From Paenibacillus polysaccharolyticus (lineage in GTDB: Bacteria; Bacillota; Bacilli; Paenibacillales; Paenibacillaceae): a stretch of DNA of 64,000 nt. Shown here one piece after another: positions 24,662 through 32,814 of the stretch (its first letter is position 1; every line of letters starts with the position of its first letter). The notes beneath the pieces are model-generated. The model was not told where the DNA came from. It worked only from the letters and a program-made list of their open reading frames with translations, and did not search any database. A program made the translations under genes and the position numbers. Location of the stretch: assembly GCF_900102085.1 (NCBI RefSeq), contig NZ_FMVM01000021.1, positions 1 to 64,000 of the forward strand, in the 5' to 3' direction.

Positions 24662-25630
24662 CTACTTAAACCACCCCGCCACGGTAGACCAGGCCTTCTT
24701 CGCGCCATGCTTGACAACATCCTTCACCGAATCATCCTTTCCGTCACCGTCCAGGTCCATATCCAGCTTTATCCCTTCCGCAAGATAGGTTAGACCGACC
24801 GAAACCCCCAGGCCAACGGCACCTACTGCCAGTACAGGTGCTGCTGCTGGCAGAACGGCCGCAGTTAGAAGAGTCGCTCCTACAGTGGTGGCTCCTCCTA
24901 CGACAACATTCCCGATAATGTCACCCGCGATCTTGTCGGTACCTGCATTCTGACTAATATTCTCTTTCGTATCGTTGAATACATCTATACCCACACTGGC
25001 CCAACCCAGCTTGTCCGTCAACGCTGATTTGACGGCATAACCTGGTTTGATCATGGCGGCAACTTCTTTCATCTGCGGGCTGGCCGTTCCGTTGGCAATT
25101 TTGGCCTCAATGTCACGTACATAATGGATTTTATAGTCTCTTGGCCGCCCGTTTGGAGCCTTATTTCCTTTGACTGCATCATGACTCTCACGAACCAGAA
25201 CCCGAGGTGTATTTCGATCCAGCTGAGCTTTCACCATGTAACCGTTCTTCACTCGATATCCCAAACGGGCAACCGCCATAGCTGCAGTTAATGTACCGAC
25301 CGTGCTGCCCAGCCCATCAAACGGAGCAAGCAGATTAATGCCCGTCACTCCAAATTGGCCACCAGAGTTATCCTTCTGCTCCATCGTCTGCCGGGTTGTT
25401 TTCACATAAGCGGCCAGCTGCTGCATGCTTTGCCCTGCACTTTGGAAACGTTGCTGATGCGCCTGATACAGCCCAATAATCGTCTGCCGGTTACCCGATT
25501 GCCATGCGGCTCCTTGGATAGCATGCTGCAACATACCATCAACTTGCTGTAGCTGTGCAGTGACTTGTTCAATCTGCTGGGCAAGAGCATTCAGATATTC
25601 TGCTTTCATAACAATCTTTGTCATGTTCAA
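24662..25630 (-). CDS. WXG100-like N-terminus with glycine-rich hydrophobic C-terminus (candidate T7SS effector)
   Basis: A 322-residue protein. Residues 1-90 form a helical hairpin like WXG100 proteins with W-Q-S-G (about 43-46) at the turn. A linker (about 90-215) follows. Residues about 228-285 are a long glycine/alanine/valine-rich hydrophobic stretch (VVVGGATTVGATLLTAAV, then VLAVGAVGLGVSVGLTYLAEG) with spaced glycines like a glycine zipper. After it comes DLDGDGKDDS (about 296-305), an EF-hand/dockerin-type calcium loop. N-terminal WXG-like domain plus membrane-inserting tail recalls pore-forming T7SS effectors such as TelE. Function is inferred. Confidence 0.75.
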   Translation of the reverse strand: MNMTKIVMKAEYLNALAQQIEQVTAQLQQVDGMLQHAIQGAAWQSGNRQTIIGLYQAHQQRFQSAGQSMQQLAAYVKTTRQTMEQKDNSGGQFGVTGINLLAPFDGLGSTVGTLTAAMAVARLGYRVKNGYMVKAQLDRNTPRVLVRESHDAVKGNKAPNGRPRDYKIHYVRDIEAKIANGTASPQMKEVAAMIKPGYAVKSALTDKLGWASVGIDVFNDTKENISQNAGTDKIAGDIIGNVVVGGATTVGATLLTAAVLPAAAPVLAVGAVGLGVSVGLTYLAEGIKLDMDLDGDGKDDSVKDVVKHGAKKAWSTVAGWFK

Positions 25631-25665
25631 TCCCCCTAACTTTTCGGACGTAATGTCCCTCCCGT

Positions 25666-26562
25666 TCAGCGCACATAGGGAAGAACGGATATGGAACGTG
25701 TTGTCAGCAGAAAGAGACTCTGTACCAGCTCTTCCTCCGTTAAGATGAATGTAGTAAACACATCCTCTGTCTCCCCTTCAAGAAAGAGCCAGTTTCCACT
25801 CGTACTGCCGATAAAATAAATGACTTGTGATCTCTCATCTGTACCCCGGGTATATACTTCAAATCGGCCCTGCTGCTCTAGAGCAGCAAAACTGCAGCAC
25901 AAGGGCTGCACCCAGCCCTGATCCAGATGTTTATCTTCTTCCAATATGACCTGCATTTTATCGGTTGCTTCGGTTTCTTTAGCATCTTCGGTTCTTTCGC
26001 TTATCTCCGCTTGTTCATCACCATGTCCCGCTGGACTTATCTCCAATTCAAACAAGCGGCGCAATGTGTCGGCCCCGATGGACGTGCGCATACTCTCTTG
26101 TCCCAGATCAGGAACAGCTTCTGGCGGAGTATCATTCATATCCAGTCGGTTACCGAGAACTTTAAACATATCCTGTAAGGAGGGATATGAAGTGAATACG
26201 GACTGATGATGCATAGGCTTCCAGATCCATTCGACCAACAGATTACTTGATAAAAAACCATACGTTACGGATCTGCCCTGATCCGTGTTGAATAACTCCA
26301 GACGAGTTACCGCACTGCTCAGTTTGCAAGCCGTAAGCAGCATATGTACCTGAGGTTCTAACGTAATTTCCTGATCGCTAATGTTTATTACATGATCCTG
26401 TACCAAGCCTTTGAGAATCTGCGTGTACGAAGGTGCAGCCTCTCCCCGGCCTGCAGCAGCATGCGATTCTGCCCGAAGCTGTTTTGCCTCTGGTATATTC
26501 ATGATTTCAAATAGAAAGAGCGTCTCCGAACCGTTACACTGAAAGGATGTATAAAATGACAC
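25666..26562 (-). CDS. Unknown protein with internal duplication (possible secretion-associated adaptor)
   Basis: A 298-residue soluble protein. A long charged segment (about 180-205, rich in Glu and Thr) separates two halves that look related: each has a run of beta strands with an aromatic-rich strand (VTYGFLSSNLLVEWIW in the first; QVIYFIGSTSGNWLFLEGE in the second) followed by a helix with a hydrophobic pattern. The layout is distantly like EspG-type chaperones of mycobacterial ESX systems, but I cannot show homology. GTG 26562, with AAAAGGGG seven bases upstream, is preferred over a TTG at 26580. It lies 35 bp upstream of the WXG-like effector candidate, in the same direction. Confidence 0.65.
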   Translation of the reverse strand: MSFYTSFQCNGSETLFLFEIMNIPEAKQLRAESHAAAGRGEAAPSYTQILKGLVQDHVINISDQEITLEPQVHMLLTACKLSSAVTRLELFNTDQGRSVTYGFLSSNLLVEWIWKPMHHQSVFTSYPSLQDMFKVLGNRLDMNDTPPEAVPDLGQESMRTSIGADTLRRLFELEISPAGHGDEQAEISERTEDAKETEATDKMQVILEEDKHLDQGWVQPLCCSFAALEQQGRFEVYTRGTDERSQVIYFIGSTSGNWLFLEGETEDVFTTFILTEEELVQSLFLLTTRSISVLPYVR

Positions 26563-26699
26563 GTGTATTCCCCTTTTCAAAAATGAATACCCTTAAAAAG
26601 CACTCATTCTTTTATTGTAAAAGGAACGCGAGCGCTGCTCAATGTGCCCCCATTCCTGAAGTTAAGCAGTCAGGCCTGATTATATATACCCAATTATAA

Positions 26700-26730
26700 A
26701 TATAAAAGGCACAGCAAATATGCTGTCCCC
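26700..26730 (-). terminator. Hairpin with T-rich tail after the FGE-like gene
   Basis: GGACAGCA pairs with TGCTGTGCC around TATT and is followed by TTTTATATTT on the minus strand. It separates the FGE-like gene from the next gene 180 bp away, so the cluster may have more than one transcript. Confidence 0.6.
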
Positions 26731-26743
26731 CTATTTTTTTGCT

Positions 26744-27793
26744 TTAGTCCATCTTCATATCTGTTACTCGGATCACTCTTCTGTAATACAACGCATCCAT
26801 CAATTCCTCCCAATCCAGCTCATCCACATTCACGTCCCGGAAAAATACTGAAGCAGCAGGCAGGAAACTAAGTAATGGCCCGGTTCCTCCACAGATCAGA
26901 GCCCCGCCATCTCCGCCTTTTGGCATCACTTCTCCATCTGCACCCAGTGTAAGCTCGTACTTATATGGATCTCCGGCAAACTGTACACCGAAGAAGTTCG
27001 GCAACTCCAGATCATAAGGGTGATGATGTTCTCCATCTGTTTCTGTATCAGCCGACGCCTGCTCAGACTGAACCGGACTCTCCGGCTTCCCCAGATGTCT
27101 TAATCTCATCGTATAGTCAAAGCTGTCTCCCCAAGGAAATAACGTGCGACAACCTCCACCATAGATATACTCCCACTCGTCTTCCGTCAACAAACTGAAT
27201 CCCGCCGCTGTTTCTTCCTTTACAATGTCCTCCAGTTCGATTCCTTCATTAAACCAGAGAATTCGAACCTCTCCTTGGTCTTGAATCAGTTTGAATTCCA
27301 GATGAAGTTCATATTCATTCAGCCCCGATTCCTTGAATTCGGCTAAGGCTTTAGGAAAATCATCATGCTCCTGAGCAAATGCTTCTTCCTCGGTTACCTC
27401 AATCCACCCCAGGGAGATGGTCTCACACTCCACAAGCATCGGGCCAATATTGACCTCTCTCACAGGTGACATCTGGCCTGCCAGAAAGGATTGTACGTCC
27501 TCAATCCCGTAACTGCTTGCAGTTTCGTGCAGATCAGCAGTCGTTTCCTTATCCATTCCGTGATGCCACTTTTCCCAGCCTAATGTTACCTGATCACCTG
27601 GAACAAATACGAATCGCTGTTCATCCTGTGTAAACACTCCGGTCTGAGTCCGCTGTCCATATCGCTCAAACGTCTGCAATCCCTCATACTGCATCCCTTC
27701 AGGCAACTGAAGCGCAATACGTTGCATCCATTCCTGCTTGTCCTGTTCAGACAGCCCCTGCCAGACGCTTTTCGTTAAAGCTTCCATCTCCAT
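26744..27793 (-). CDS. Degenerate formylglycine-generating-enzyme-like (SUMF1) protein
   Basis: A 349-residue protein. Residues about 197-222 (FSLLTEDEWEYIYGGG then TLFPWGD) match the FGE signature (R/F-L-P-T-E-A-E-W-E-Y-A-A-R-G-G ... P-W-G). The N-terminal 120 residues contain FVFVPGDQVTLGW, like the FGE start that presents a metal or substrate strand. The C-terminal part has GGDGGALICGGTGPLLSF with one cysteine, but the two copper-binding cysteines and the G-G-S-W/F-R motif of active FGE are not recognisable. It is probably a non-catalytic relative, as found in some sensory or secretion-linked proteins. It is 83 bp downstream of the 555-residue unknown gene. Confidence 0.7.
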   Translation of the reverse strand: MEMEALTKSVWQGLSEQDKQEWMQRIALQLPEGMQYEGLQTFERYGQRTQTGVFTQDEQRFVFVPGDQVTLGWEKWHHGMDKETTADLHETASSYGIEDVQSFLAGQMSPVREVNIGPMLVECETISLGWIEVTEEEAFAQEHDDFPKALAEFKESGLNEYELHLEFKLIQDQGEVRILWFNEGIELEDIVKEETAAGFSLLTEDEWEYIYGGGCRTLFPWGDSFDYTMRLRHLGKPESPVQSEQASADTETDGEHHHPYDLELPNFFGVQFAGDPYKYELTLGADGEVMPKGGDGGALICGGTGPLLSFLPAASVFFRDVNVDELDWEELMDALYYRRVIRVTDMKMD

Positions 27794-27876
27794 CCACCTC
27801 TCACTGCAACTTTTGGCGTCTAATACTTTAGTTAATGAGTCACCAGGCCCGTTTATTTGAATGGGTGACAGCTCGT

Positions 27877-29544
27877 TTATTTGCCTGCGGCATGCGACAG
27901 CCTCAGTAACAATTCTTTTCGTTTGCCCTCCGCCTTACGGGCCAGTGCAGCCAGTTTCTCTACCTTGCCAAAAATCGGGTAGAGCACTCGCTGAACTTCA
28001 TATGATTCCAACTCCTGAACCTGTTCCAGCAACCACTCAAGCTTCTCGTCCTGCTCGAACTCCGGCAACAATTTGAGTTTCAATCCGTCCGTTGAACGGC
28101 GCAAACTCTGAACGAGAACCGATACTGAGTCTGCTGTCACACCATACTTATCGGCAAAGGCAGCAATAAATTTGTCCTGAATCATCTGATGTTCGTCATC
28201 GACCTGCGCCATATATTCGTAAATCAGAGGAAAATACTGCTCGCTCGCAAGTCCAAGCCCAAAGGCGGCATAACTTCCCGGCATCCCACTCTTCTCCCCT
28301 TCTGTATCTGCATAAAACTCAAATTCCTGGATGGCTGCTCGTGCGTATTGTTCCAGAAGTGAACGCAGCTCAGGATATTCTAGAGCATTCGCAAAGAATC
28401 GGTGTGTATCCGATTTGGCAAGTCCTTTGATTGGCAGATACTGTTTTACTTTGGATTTCAGTTTGATGTGATAACTCTTGGGGAACCCCTGCTCCAGCAA
28501 ACGAATAATAAAGGCTATCGCCTGTTGATATGCTCCTGGTTCTTCCTGATGTATTTGAATCGCTATCCTCGCAAAAACATCATTGGCCTGGCATTCCACC
28601 TGCTCCGTCTTAACATAAGTATCTTCCGGCTTATATGTACCGCTGCCCTCAGTCAACATCCGATCTGCCTGCTCACTACCGAGCTGCTTGGCCAGTTCCA
28701 GAAACCTAAGCCCTCTTGGCTTGCTGTAGCTAGGTTCGAAACGCAAAATCATCACCGCTGCATAGAGTAGCAGATCTATAGAGTGTAAACTCTTAACCTG
28801 CCCGTCCAGCTTCTGATCTGGCTTCAACGAGTATTCATTTTCACAATATTCTGAAATCTGTACGTCGAAATACTGTGGTAAAAACTGCTTCTCCGCCCAT
28901 AGCGTCAAGGCATAAATGATCGTATGACGGTGCTCGGCGAGAGCATCCTTTCGCTCCCGATTTAACGTTTGAATCTGTTCATATTGTCTAATGATCCATG
29001 TTGCATCCATCGATGGAAACAACACGGGATCGAGCAGATGTTTTGCCAAAAAAGTCGTTTCGAGCGGCTTGGTCGGGTATACACCATTCTCCAGTTTTTG
29101 CTCTGTATACGTCCGAATCTGTTCTAGAAGTTGCTGTCTTTTCTCTTCATTGATGTATTCCAGCAACGTCAGCTTCAGCATCCCGTTGCTTGTAGGAAAC
29201 TTTCCTCTAAACGTAAACCGGTAATCAATCAGCGGTGTATCTGCCCATTCGGCTAACTTCTCCTGAACCACCTCGACCAGCCGCGGCTGTATCTCGGTGC
29301 GTACCAGTTCTTCTGTAAACCGGATCGTCTGCGTCGATAGTGAACCTTCATCCCATCCCATATCCAGGCTATCCACGATCGTTCTTCCCGGCTTGTACAA
29401 AACAAAAATATCATCAAATATGCCCATCTGCAATTTCGTTCGTTGGATTGTCTGCTCTAAATCCGTACGTGCCGTTTGCTCATCAAACCATTCATGGATA
29501 GCCTGAATCATCTCTTCCAAAGCATGTTCCACTGCTGCTGTCAT
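27877..29544 (-). CDS. Large helical protein of unknown function
   Basis: A 555-residue, mainly helical soluble protein, rich in Glu, Leu and Gln with no signal peptide or membrane segment. It may belong to an uncharacterised Firmicutes family (I have a weak recollection of DUF6138), but I cannot confirm it. Notable segments: VLYKPGRTIVDSLDMGWD near the N-terminus, GFPKSYHIKLKSKVKQYLPI, and a C-terminal helical tail. ATG 29544 has CAGGAGA before it and was preferred to the upstream start at 29571. It is the first gene of the cluster 29544-23610 and is followed by the FGE-like gene. Confidence 0.65.
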   Translation of the reverse strand: MTAAVEHALEEMIQAIHEWFDEQTARTDLEQTIQRTKLQMGIFDDIFVLYKPGRTIVDSLDMGWDEGSLSTQTIRFTEELVRTEIQPRLVEVVQEKLAEWADTPLIDYRFTFRGKFPTSNGMLKLTLLEYINEEKRQQLLEQIRTYTEQKLENGVYPTKPLETTFLAKHLLDPVLFPSMDATWIIRQYEQIQTLNRERKDALAEHRHTIIYALTLWAEKQFLPQYFDVQISEYCENEYSLKPDQKLDGQVKSLHSIDLLLYAAVMILRFEPSYSKPRGLRFLELAKQLGSEQADRMLTEGSGTYKPEDTYVKTEQVECQANDVFARIAIQIHQEEPGAYQQAIAFIIRLLEQGFPKSYHIKLKSKVKQYLPIKGLAKSDTHRFFANALEYPELRSLLEQYARAAIQEFEFYADTEGEKSGMPGSYAAFGLGLASEQYFPLIYEYMAQVDDEHQMIQDKFIAAFADKYGVTADSVSVLVQSLRRSTDGLKLKLLPEFEQDEKLEWLLEQVQELESYEVQRVLYPIFGKVEKLAALARKAEGKRKELLLRLSHAAGK

Positions 29545-29785
29545 TCTATCTCCTGCCTTTCCGTAAAACATGTTGTATGTACTCTTGTTCCAACACCACG
29601 ACGGCTTCTATCTCAACTGCCTGAGCAGTCTGTACATTGAATGATAAAAATACGCATTAACGTTCGCATTCCACCTATATTTTACACGCTCGGTCATACT
29701 CGCAACAATAAGTCTTACGCACGGTTGTCCCTCACTTGATCCTAATTAAGAGTTTCTTCTCTGACGTGAAACTTCGGAGGAAGCA

Positions 29786-29832
29786 CAAAAAAAACACCGA
29801 AATGAGATGTCAGCAACGTCGTTTCGGTGTAT
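29786..29832 (-). terminator. Minus-strand terminator with no obvious gene in front
   Basis: ACACCGAAA pairs with TTTCGGTGT (stem 29794-29832) and on the minus strand is followed by eight T. The only minus-strand gene upstream is the Spo0E-like gene (30279-30467), so a transcript from there would run antisense through the plus-strand gene 30026-30307 and stop here. The rest of 29545-30025 contains nothing I can name. Confidence 0.6.
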
Positions 29833-30025
29833 TTGTGAAATGGGTTGTTTCCTTGTCAGACTTTCGTACGATTACTTGAAGACTAAACTCCTAGAACTAA
29901 GTAAAACAGAAATCATTCAGGTTATAAAATATTCAGGCCATGTATGATATAGCTATCCCTAAATTTTAACAGACGCTATATAATGTAAATAGATATTGCA
30001 TACCACACTTATGAAGGAGGATCCA

Positions 30026-30307
30026 ATGATGAAGTTGACGGAACAAGGTGTGTTAGTGCTTGAAGAAAAGGATATTGACTATATGTACTGCTACCGGGAT
30101 CGAGACGGATTTAGGTTTGATGACTCATTTTTCATTGAATTAGAGTCACAAAAAATAACATTCTCTGAAGGCGATGTCCGAACGATTCACTTTCAGTTTG
30201 ACAAAGAAGAGTACCCGCTTTACGAAGAACGCGAACGACTTGTTTCGGAGGTTCAGTCAGCCGTTCGTACACTTGACCCTAGCTACGATGGTTCGTATGT
30301 GAAATGA
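30026..30307 (+). CDS. Small acidic protein of unknown function
   Basis: A 93-residue protein with many acidic and aromatic residues (DIDYMYCYRDRDGFRFDDSFFIE) in a likely beta-rich fold. AAGGAGG stands 5 bp before ATG 30026. It has no recognisable motif. Its 3' end overlaps the Spo0E-like gene on the other strand by 29 bp, tail to tail. Confidence 0.6.
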   Translation: MMKLTEQGVLVLEEKDIDYMYCYRDRDGFRFDDSFFIELESQKITFSEGDVRTIHFQFDKEEYPLYEERERLVSEVQSAVRTLDPSYDGSYVK

Positions 30308-30467
30308 AGCGTTTGGCATCGTTATATTCATTAATTAATTCATCCAGCACCATCGACTGACGAATGACTTCTGGATGTTGCAGACTCGTATATTGGTTTG
30401 CCATCTGGTAAAGTCTCTGCCTTGCGTTTTCGATACATTCCTGAAGGGTTTCCGGGTTCCGTACCAT
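30279..30467 (-). CDS. Spo0E-like aspartyl-phosphate phosphatase
   Basis: A 62-residue helical hairpin protein with the Spo0E-family pattern: ECIENARQRLYQMA, then SMVLDELINEYND (SQxLDxLI-type motif with the catalytic aspartate near residue 45). The family dephosphorylates Spo0A~P and delays sporulation. Start 30467 (ATG with GGGGG at 7 bp) is preferred to the ATG at 30485. It supports a spore-forming host. It is convergent with 30026-30307. Confidence 0.8.
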   Translation of the reverse strand: MVRNPETLQECIENARQRLYQMANQYTSLQHPEVIRQSMVLDELINEYNDAKRFISHTNHRS

Positions 30468-30629
30468 CGTTCTGCCCCCATTCATTCCTTGAATTAATCA
30501 TCCAGATAAGACCATATATTATAATATTCGGAATGAAGCAGGATTCAGATTACCTTTATTTCAAATTTTATATATTATTTTTCTAAAAGCAGCGTTTATC
30601 CTTATTGAGTTCGAAACTCGAATGATATG

Positions 30630-30670
30630 CAAAAAAGACACCAGATTGGCTTATCGCCTTTCTGGTGTCT
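30630..30670 (-). terminator. Terminator after the BtrH-like genes
   Basis: AGACACCAGA pairs exactly with TCTGGTGTCT around a 15-nt loop and is followed by T6 on the minus strand. It lies about 50 bp past the stop at 30717. Confidence 0.85.
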
Positions 30671-30716
30671 AACATGTCTAGATGTACAGCTTATTCGATG
30701 TTAAAGTGTCGCATTG

Positions 30717-31748
30717 TTATCTGAGCCCAATATCCGAGAAGCGATTGTTGATCGTTTCAGGAAAAGCATGTTTAATTGCATCAATGGCAGCCTGTTCCGT
30801 ACCCCCTGCGTTTCGAATCAGTTCAATAACTTGCTGTACACTTTCCGGTTCCCTTGCATCCCATGCCGCGGAATCATCCAGTACTTCAACAATAGATGCA
30901 TGGAGATCAGCGAGCTGTGTATATTTTACAATGACTTGATCCATATGCGGCGATAAATGTTCAAGCGCTCTGACATATGAGGCGATGTCCCCTCTTGTAT
31001 AAGCATAATAGCGAAGCACCGCTGCCGCCTGATTGCTCTCATAGTTTCCGGACTGCAGCACATCCGCAACCGCGGTGTATGCGGCAGAACCGCAAGCGTA
31101 ATCTTGCGCTGGCAGCATATAGTCATGCGTTTCCCATTTGTATATGGCCTGGATTAACGACTCCTTGCACACTTCCCACATATCGATGGACTGTTGAGCT
31201 TCCAACACTTGATAATACCAATAGGGCGAGTTATTCCGGCCGACTAACGTATAGGGTAAACGACGAATCTCAGACTCATCTCCTGTGCAGAAAAATAGGA
31301 CTTCCTCGTCATCATCGTATCCGACAGCCACCACAAATTGATCATGCCATAACACCGCCCCGGTTCCCCGGTCGATCGAATTTTTGATATTCAGTAATGC
31401 ATGCTTCTGATAGAGCGGAAACGTCGGTTCAAAGGAAAACCCGGCAGCCTGACTCGCTGTCACTCCGATGAAATCGGCAGCAACAAAATTTTCTGCCATC
31501 CAGTTATATGCCGAGATGGATTCTTTCGTCAGACGACGGTCCACCACGAAACGAAAAAGACTTGCTGTCATGCCTGCAATCATATATCGCGGAAGATGTG
31601 TCCACTTTTTGTGTAACAAAATAGGGTATAACGCATCTGCATAGGTGCCTGCTCCGTATCGCCGTGTGTCCGTGTTCGTGGTACCCGAATTGGTCTGAGG
31701 TCGCTGAATTAAATCAGCCAAATCGGTCAATAACCTCGTTTTTTTCAT
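30717..31748 (-). CDS. BtrH-like (papain-fold-like) protein, paralogue 1
   Basis: A 343-residue protein that resembles proteins with a butirosin BtrH N-terminal domain, a papain-like acyltransferase/peptidase-like fold. Visible: LPRYMIAGMTASLFRFVVDRR (about residues 52-72), a helix-rich middle, FVVAVGYDDDEEVLFF (about 150-165) where the family has the histidine/aspartate strand, and a C-terminal helical domain (about 220-340). The usual catalytic cysteine near the N-terminus is not seen (the position reads AGMTAS), so it may be inactive or a binding protein. ATG 31748 with GGAATGGGG is preferred over the longer open frame. It is downstream of a paralogue in the same direction. Confidence 0.65.
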   Translation of the reverse strand: MKKTRLLTDLADLIQRPQTNSGTTNTDTRRYGAGTYADALYPILLHKKWTHLPRYMIAGMTASLFRFVVDRRLTKESISAYNWMAENFVAADFIGVTASQAAGFSFEPTFPLYQKHALLNIKNSIDRGTGAVLWHDQFVVAVGYDDDEEVLFFCTGDESEIRRLPYTLVGRNNSPYWYYQVLEAQQSIDMWEVCKESLIQAIYKWETHDYMLPAQDYACGSAAYTAVADVLQSGNYESNQAAAVLRYYAYTRGDIASYVRALEHLSPHMDQVIVKYTQLADLHASIVEVLDDSAAWDAREPESVQQVIELIRNAGGTEQAAIDAIKHAFPETINNRFSDIGLR

Positions 31749-31815
31749 GCTTTGAGCCCCATTCCTGCATCCATCCTGCCTTCCTTTTCTTCTTCGCACA
31801 TCCCCTTCCCCAGTT

Positions 31816-32814
31816 CTACCGTGCGGAATGTGTGCCCCAGCGGGGTACCGTAGATCGTTTACGATCGGCATACTGCGCTGATACGGTACGAAAAGAATCT
31901 ACCGCCTGCTCTTCGAGCAACTTCGCCTGTCCAAGCCACTGTGCTAGTTGCTCCTTAGCATCCTCCCGTAGTACAAGCCCGTTTTCTTCCCTTACCAGAA
32001 GTGCTCTCATTTGCTGGATCAGCTCAGCAATCCGGTTATAACACATCCAGGCCTGCTCCAGTTCAGTCCATAAGCCGCGAACATCATGCAAATACATTCG
32101 AATCTCGGTACGCGATTGGCAGTACGAATCCAGAAGGTAAGCTGCTCCTGCACCATCGTAATCTCCAGAGCGAAGTCCTTCTATCCAAACATCATATGCA
32201 AGCCGTCCAGAAGCTATATTTTGATCAGGTAACAAACGGTACGGAATATCCCAATCCTCCATTGCCAGGCGTAAAGATTCCAGCACCATCTCCTGCTCTG
32301 TACGTTGCACCTGATCACCAAAGATCTGACAGTACCAGAAACCGGTGAAATTCAATCCGAAATTATCATACAGCAAAATATGCGGCTCTTTGCTCCAGCC
32401 ATCCTGCACATAAAAGACCCGATCTGCATCATCATATCCAGAAATGACACCAAACTCGGGCATCCAGTAGATCGCACCTTTACCTTCATCCAAACTCCGT
32501 CTGACCCCATTCACGGCGTCTTGCTTATACGAAGCAAATGTCGGATGTCGGCTTCGCCCTGCACCATATATTGTGAATAGGCCAAGATTGTCGATACCGC
32601 CTTGATGAGACACTCCCCACTGTCCGTATGCCGTTACCGACATCGGCAGTAATCTCTTATGGACGGACAATTTAAAGGCCATGCCGGTGTACCCTGCAAG
32701 CATATACTTCTCACCCTGGAATTGACCTGTATGCCGCAAAATCGCATGTAGGCTGTCCACAAATGACTTTGACTCCCGCTTCATCACCAGATGCTCCAGC
32801 ATGTTCTCAGCCAT
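31816..32814 (-). CDS. BtrH-like (papain-fold-like) protein, paralogue 2
   Basis: A 332-residue protein similar along its length to 30717-31748. Shared points include KYMLAGYTGMAFKLSVHKRL against RYMIAGMTASLFRFVVDRRL, HPTFASYKQDAVNGVRRSLD against the equivalent PTFPLYQKH segment, AIYWMPEFGVISGYDDADRVFYV, and a related C-terminal helical domain. The catalytic cysteine position again reads AGYTG. It overlaps the preceding WYL regulator gene by 8 bp, so regulator and first paralogue are coupled. The pair may act as a heterodimer or on related substrates. Function unknown. Confidence 0.65.
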   Translation of the reverse strand: MAENMLEHLVMKRESKSFVDSLHAILRHTGQFQGEKYMLAGYTGMAFKLSVHKRLLPMSVTAYGQWGVSHQGGIDNLGLFTIYGAGRSRHPTFASYKQDAVNGVRRSLDEGKGAIYWMPEFGVISGYDDADRVFYVQDGWSKEPHILLYDNFGLNFTGFWYCQIFGDQVQRTEQEMVLESLRLAMEDWDIPYRLLPDQNIASGRLAYDVWIEGLRSGDYDGAGAAYLLDSYCQSRTEIRMYLHDVRGLWTELEQAWMCYNRIAELIQQMRALLVREENGLVLREDAKEQLAQWLGQAKLLEEQAVDSFRTVSAQYADRKRSTVPRWGTHSAR

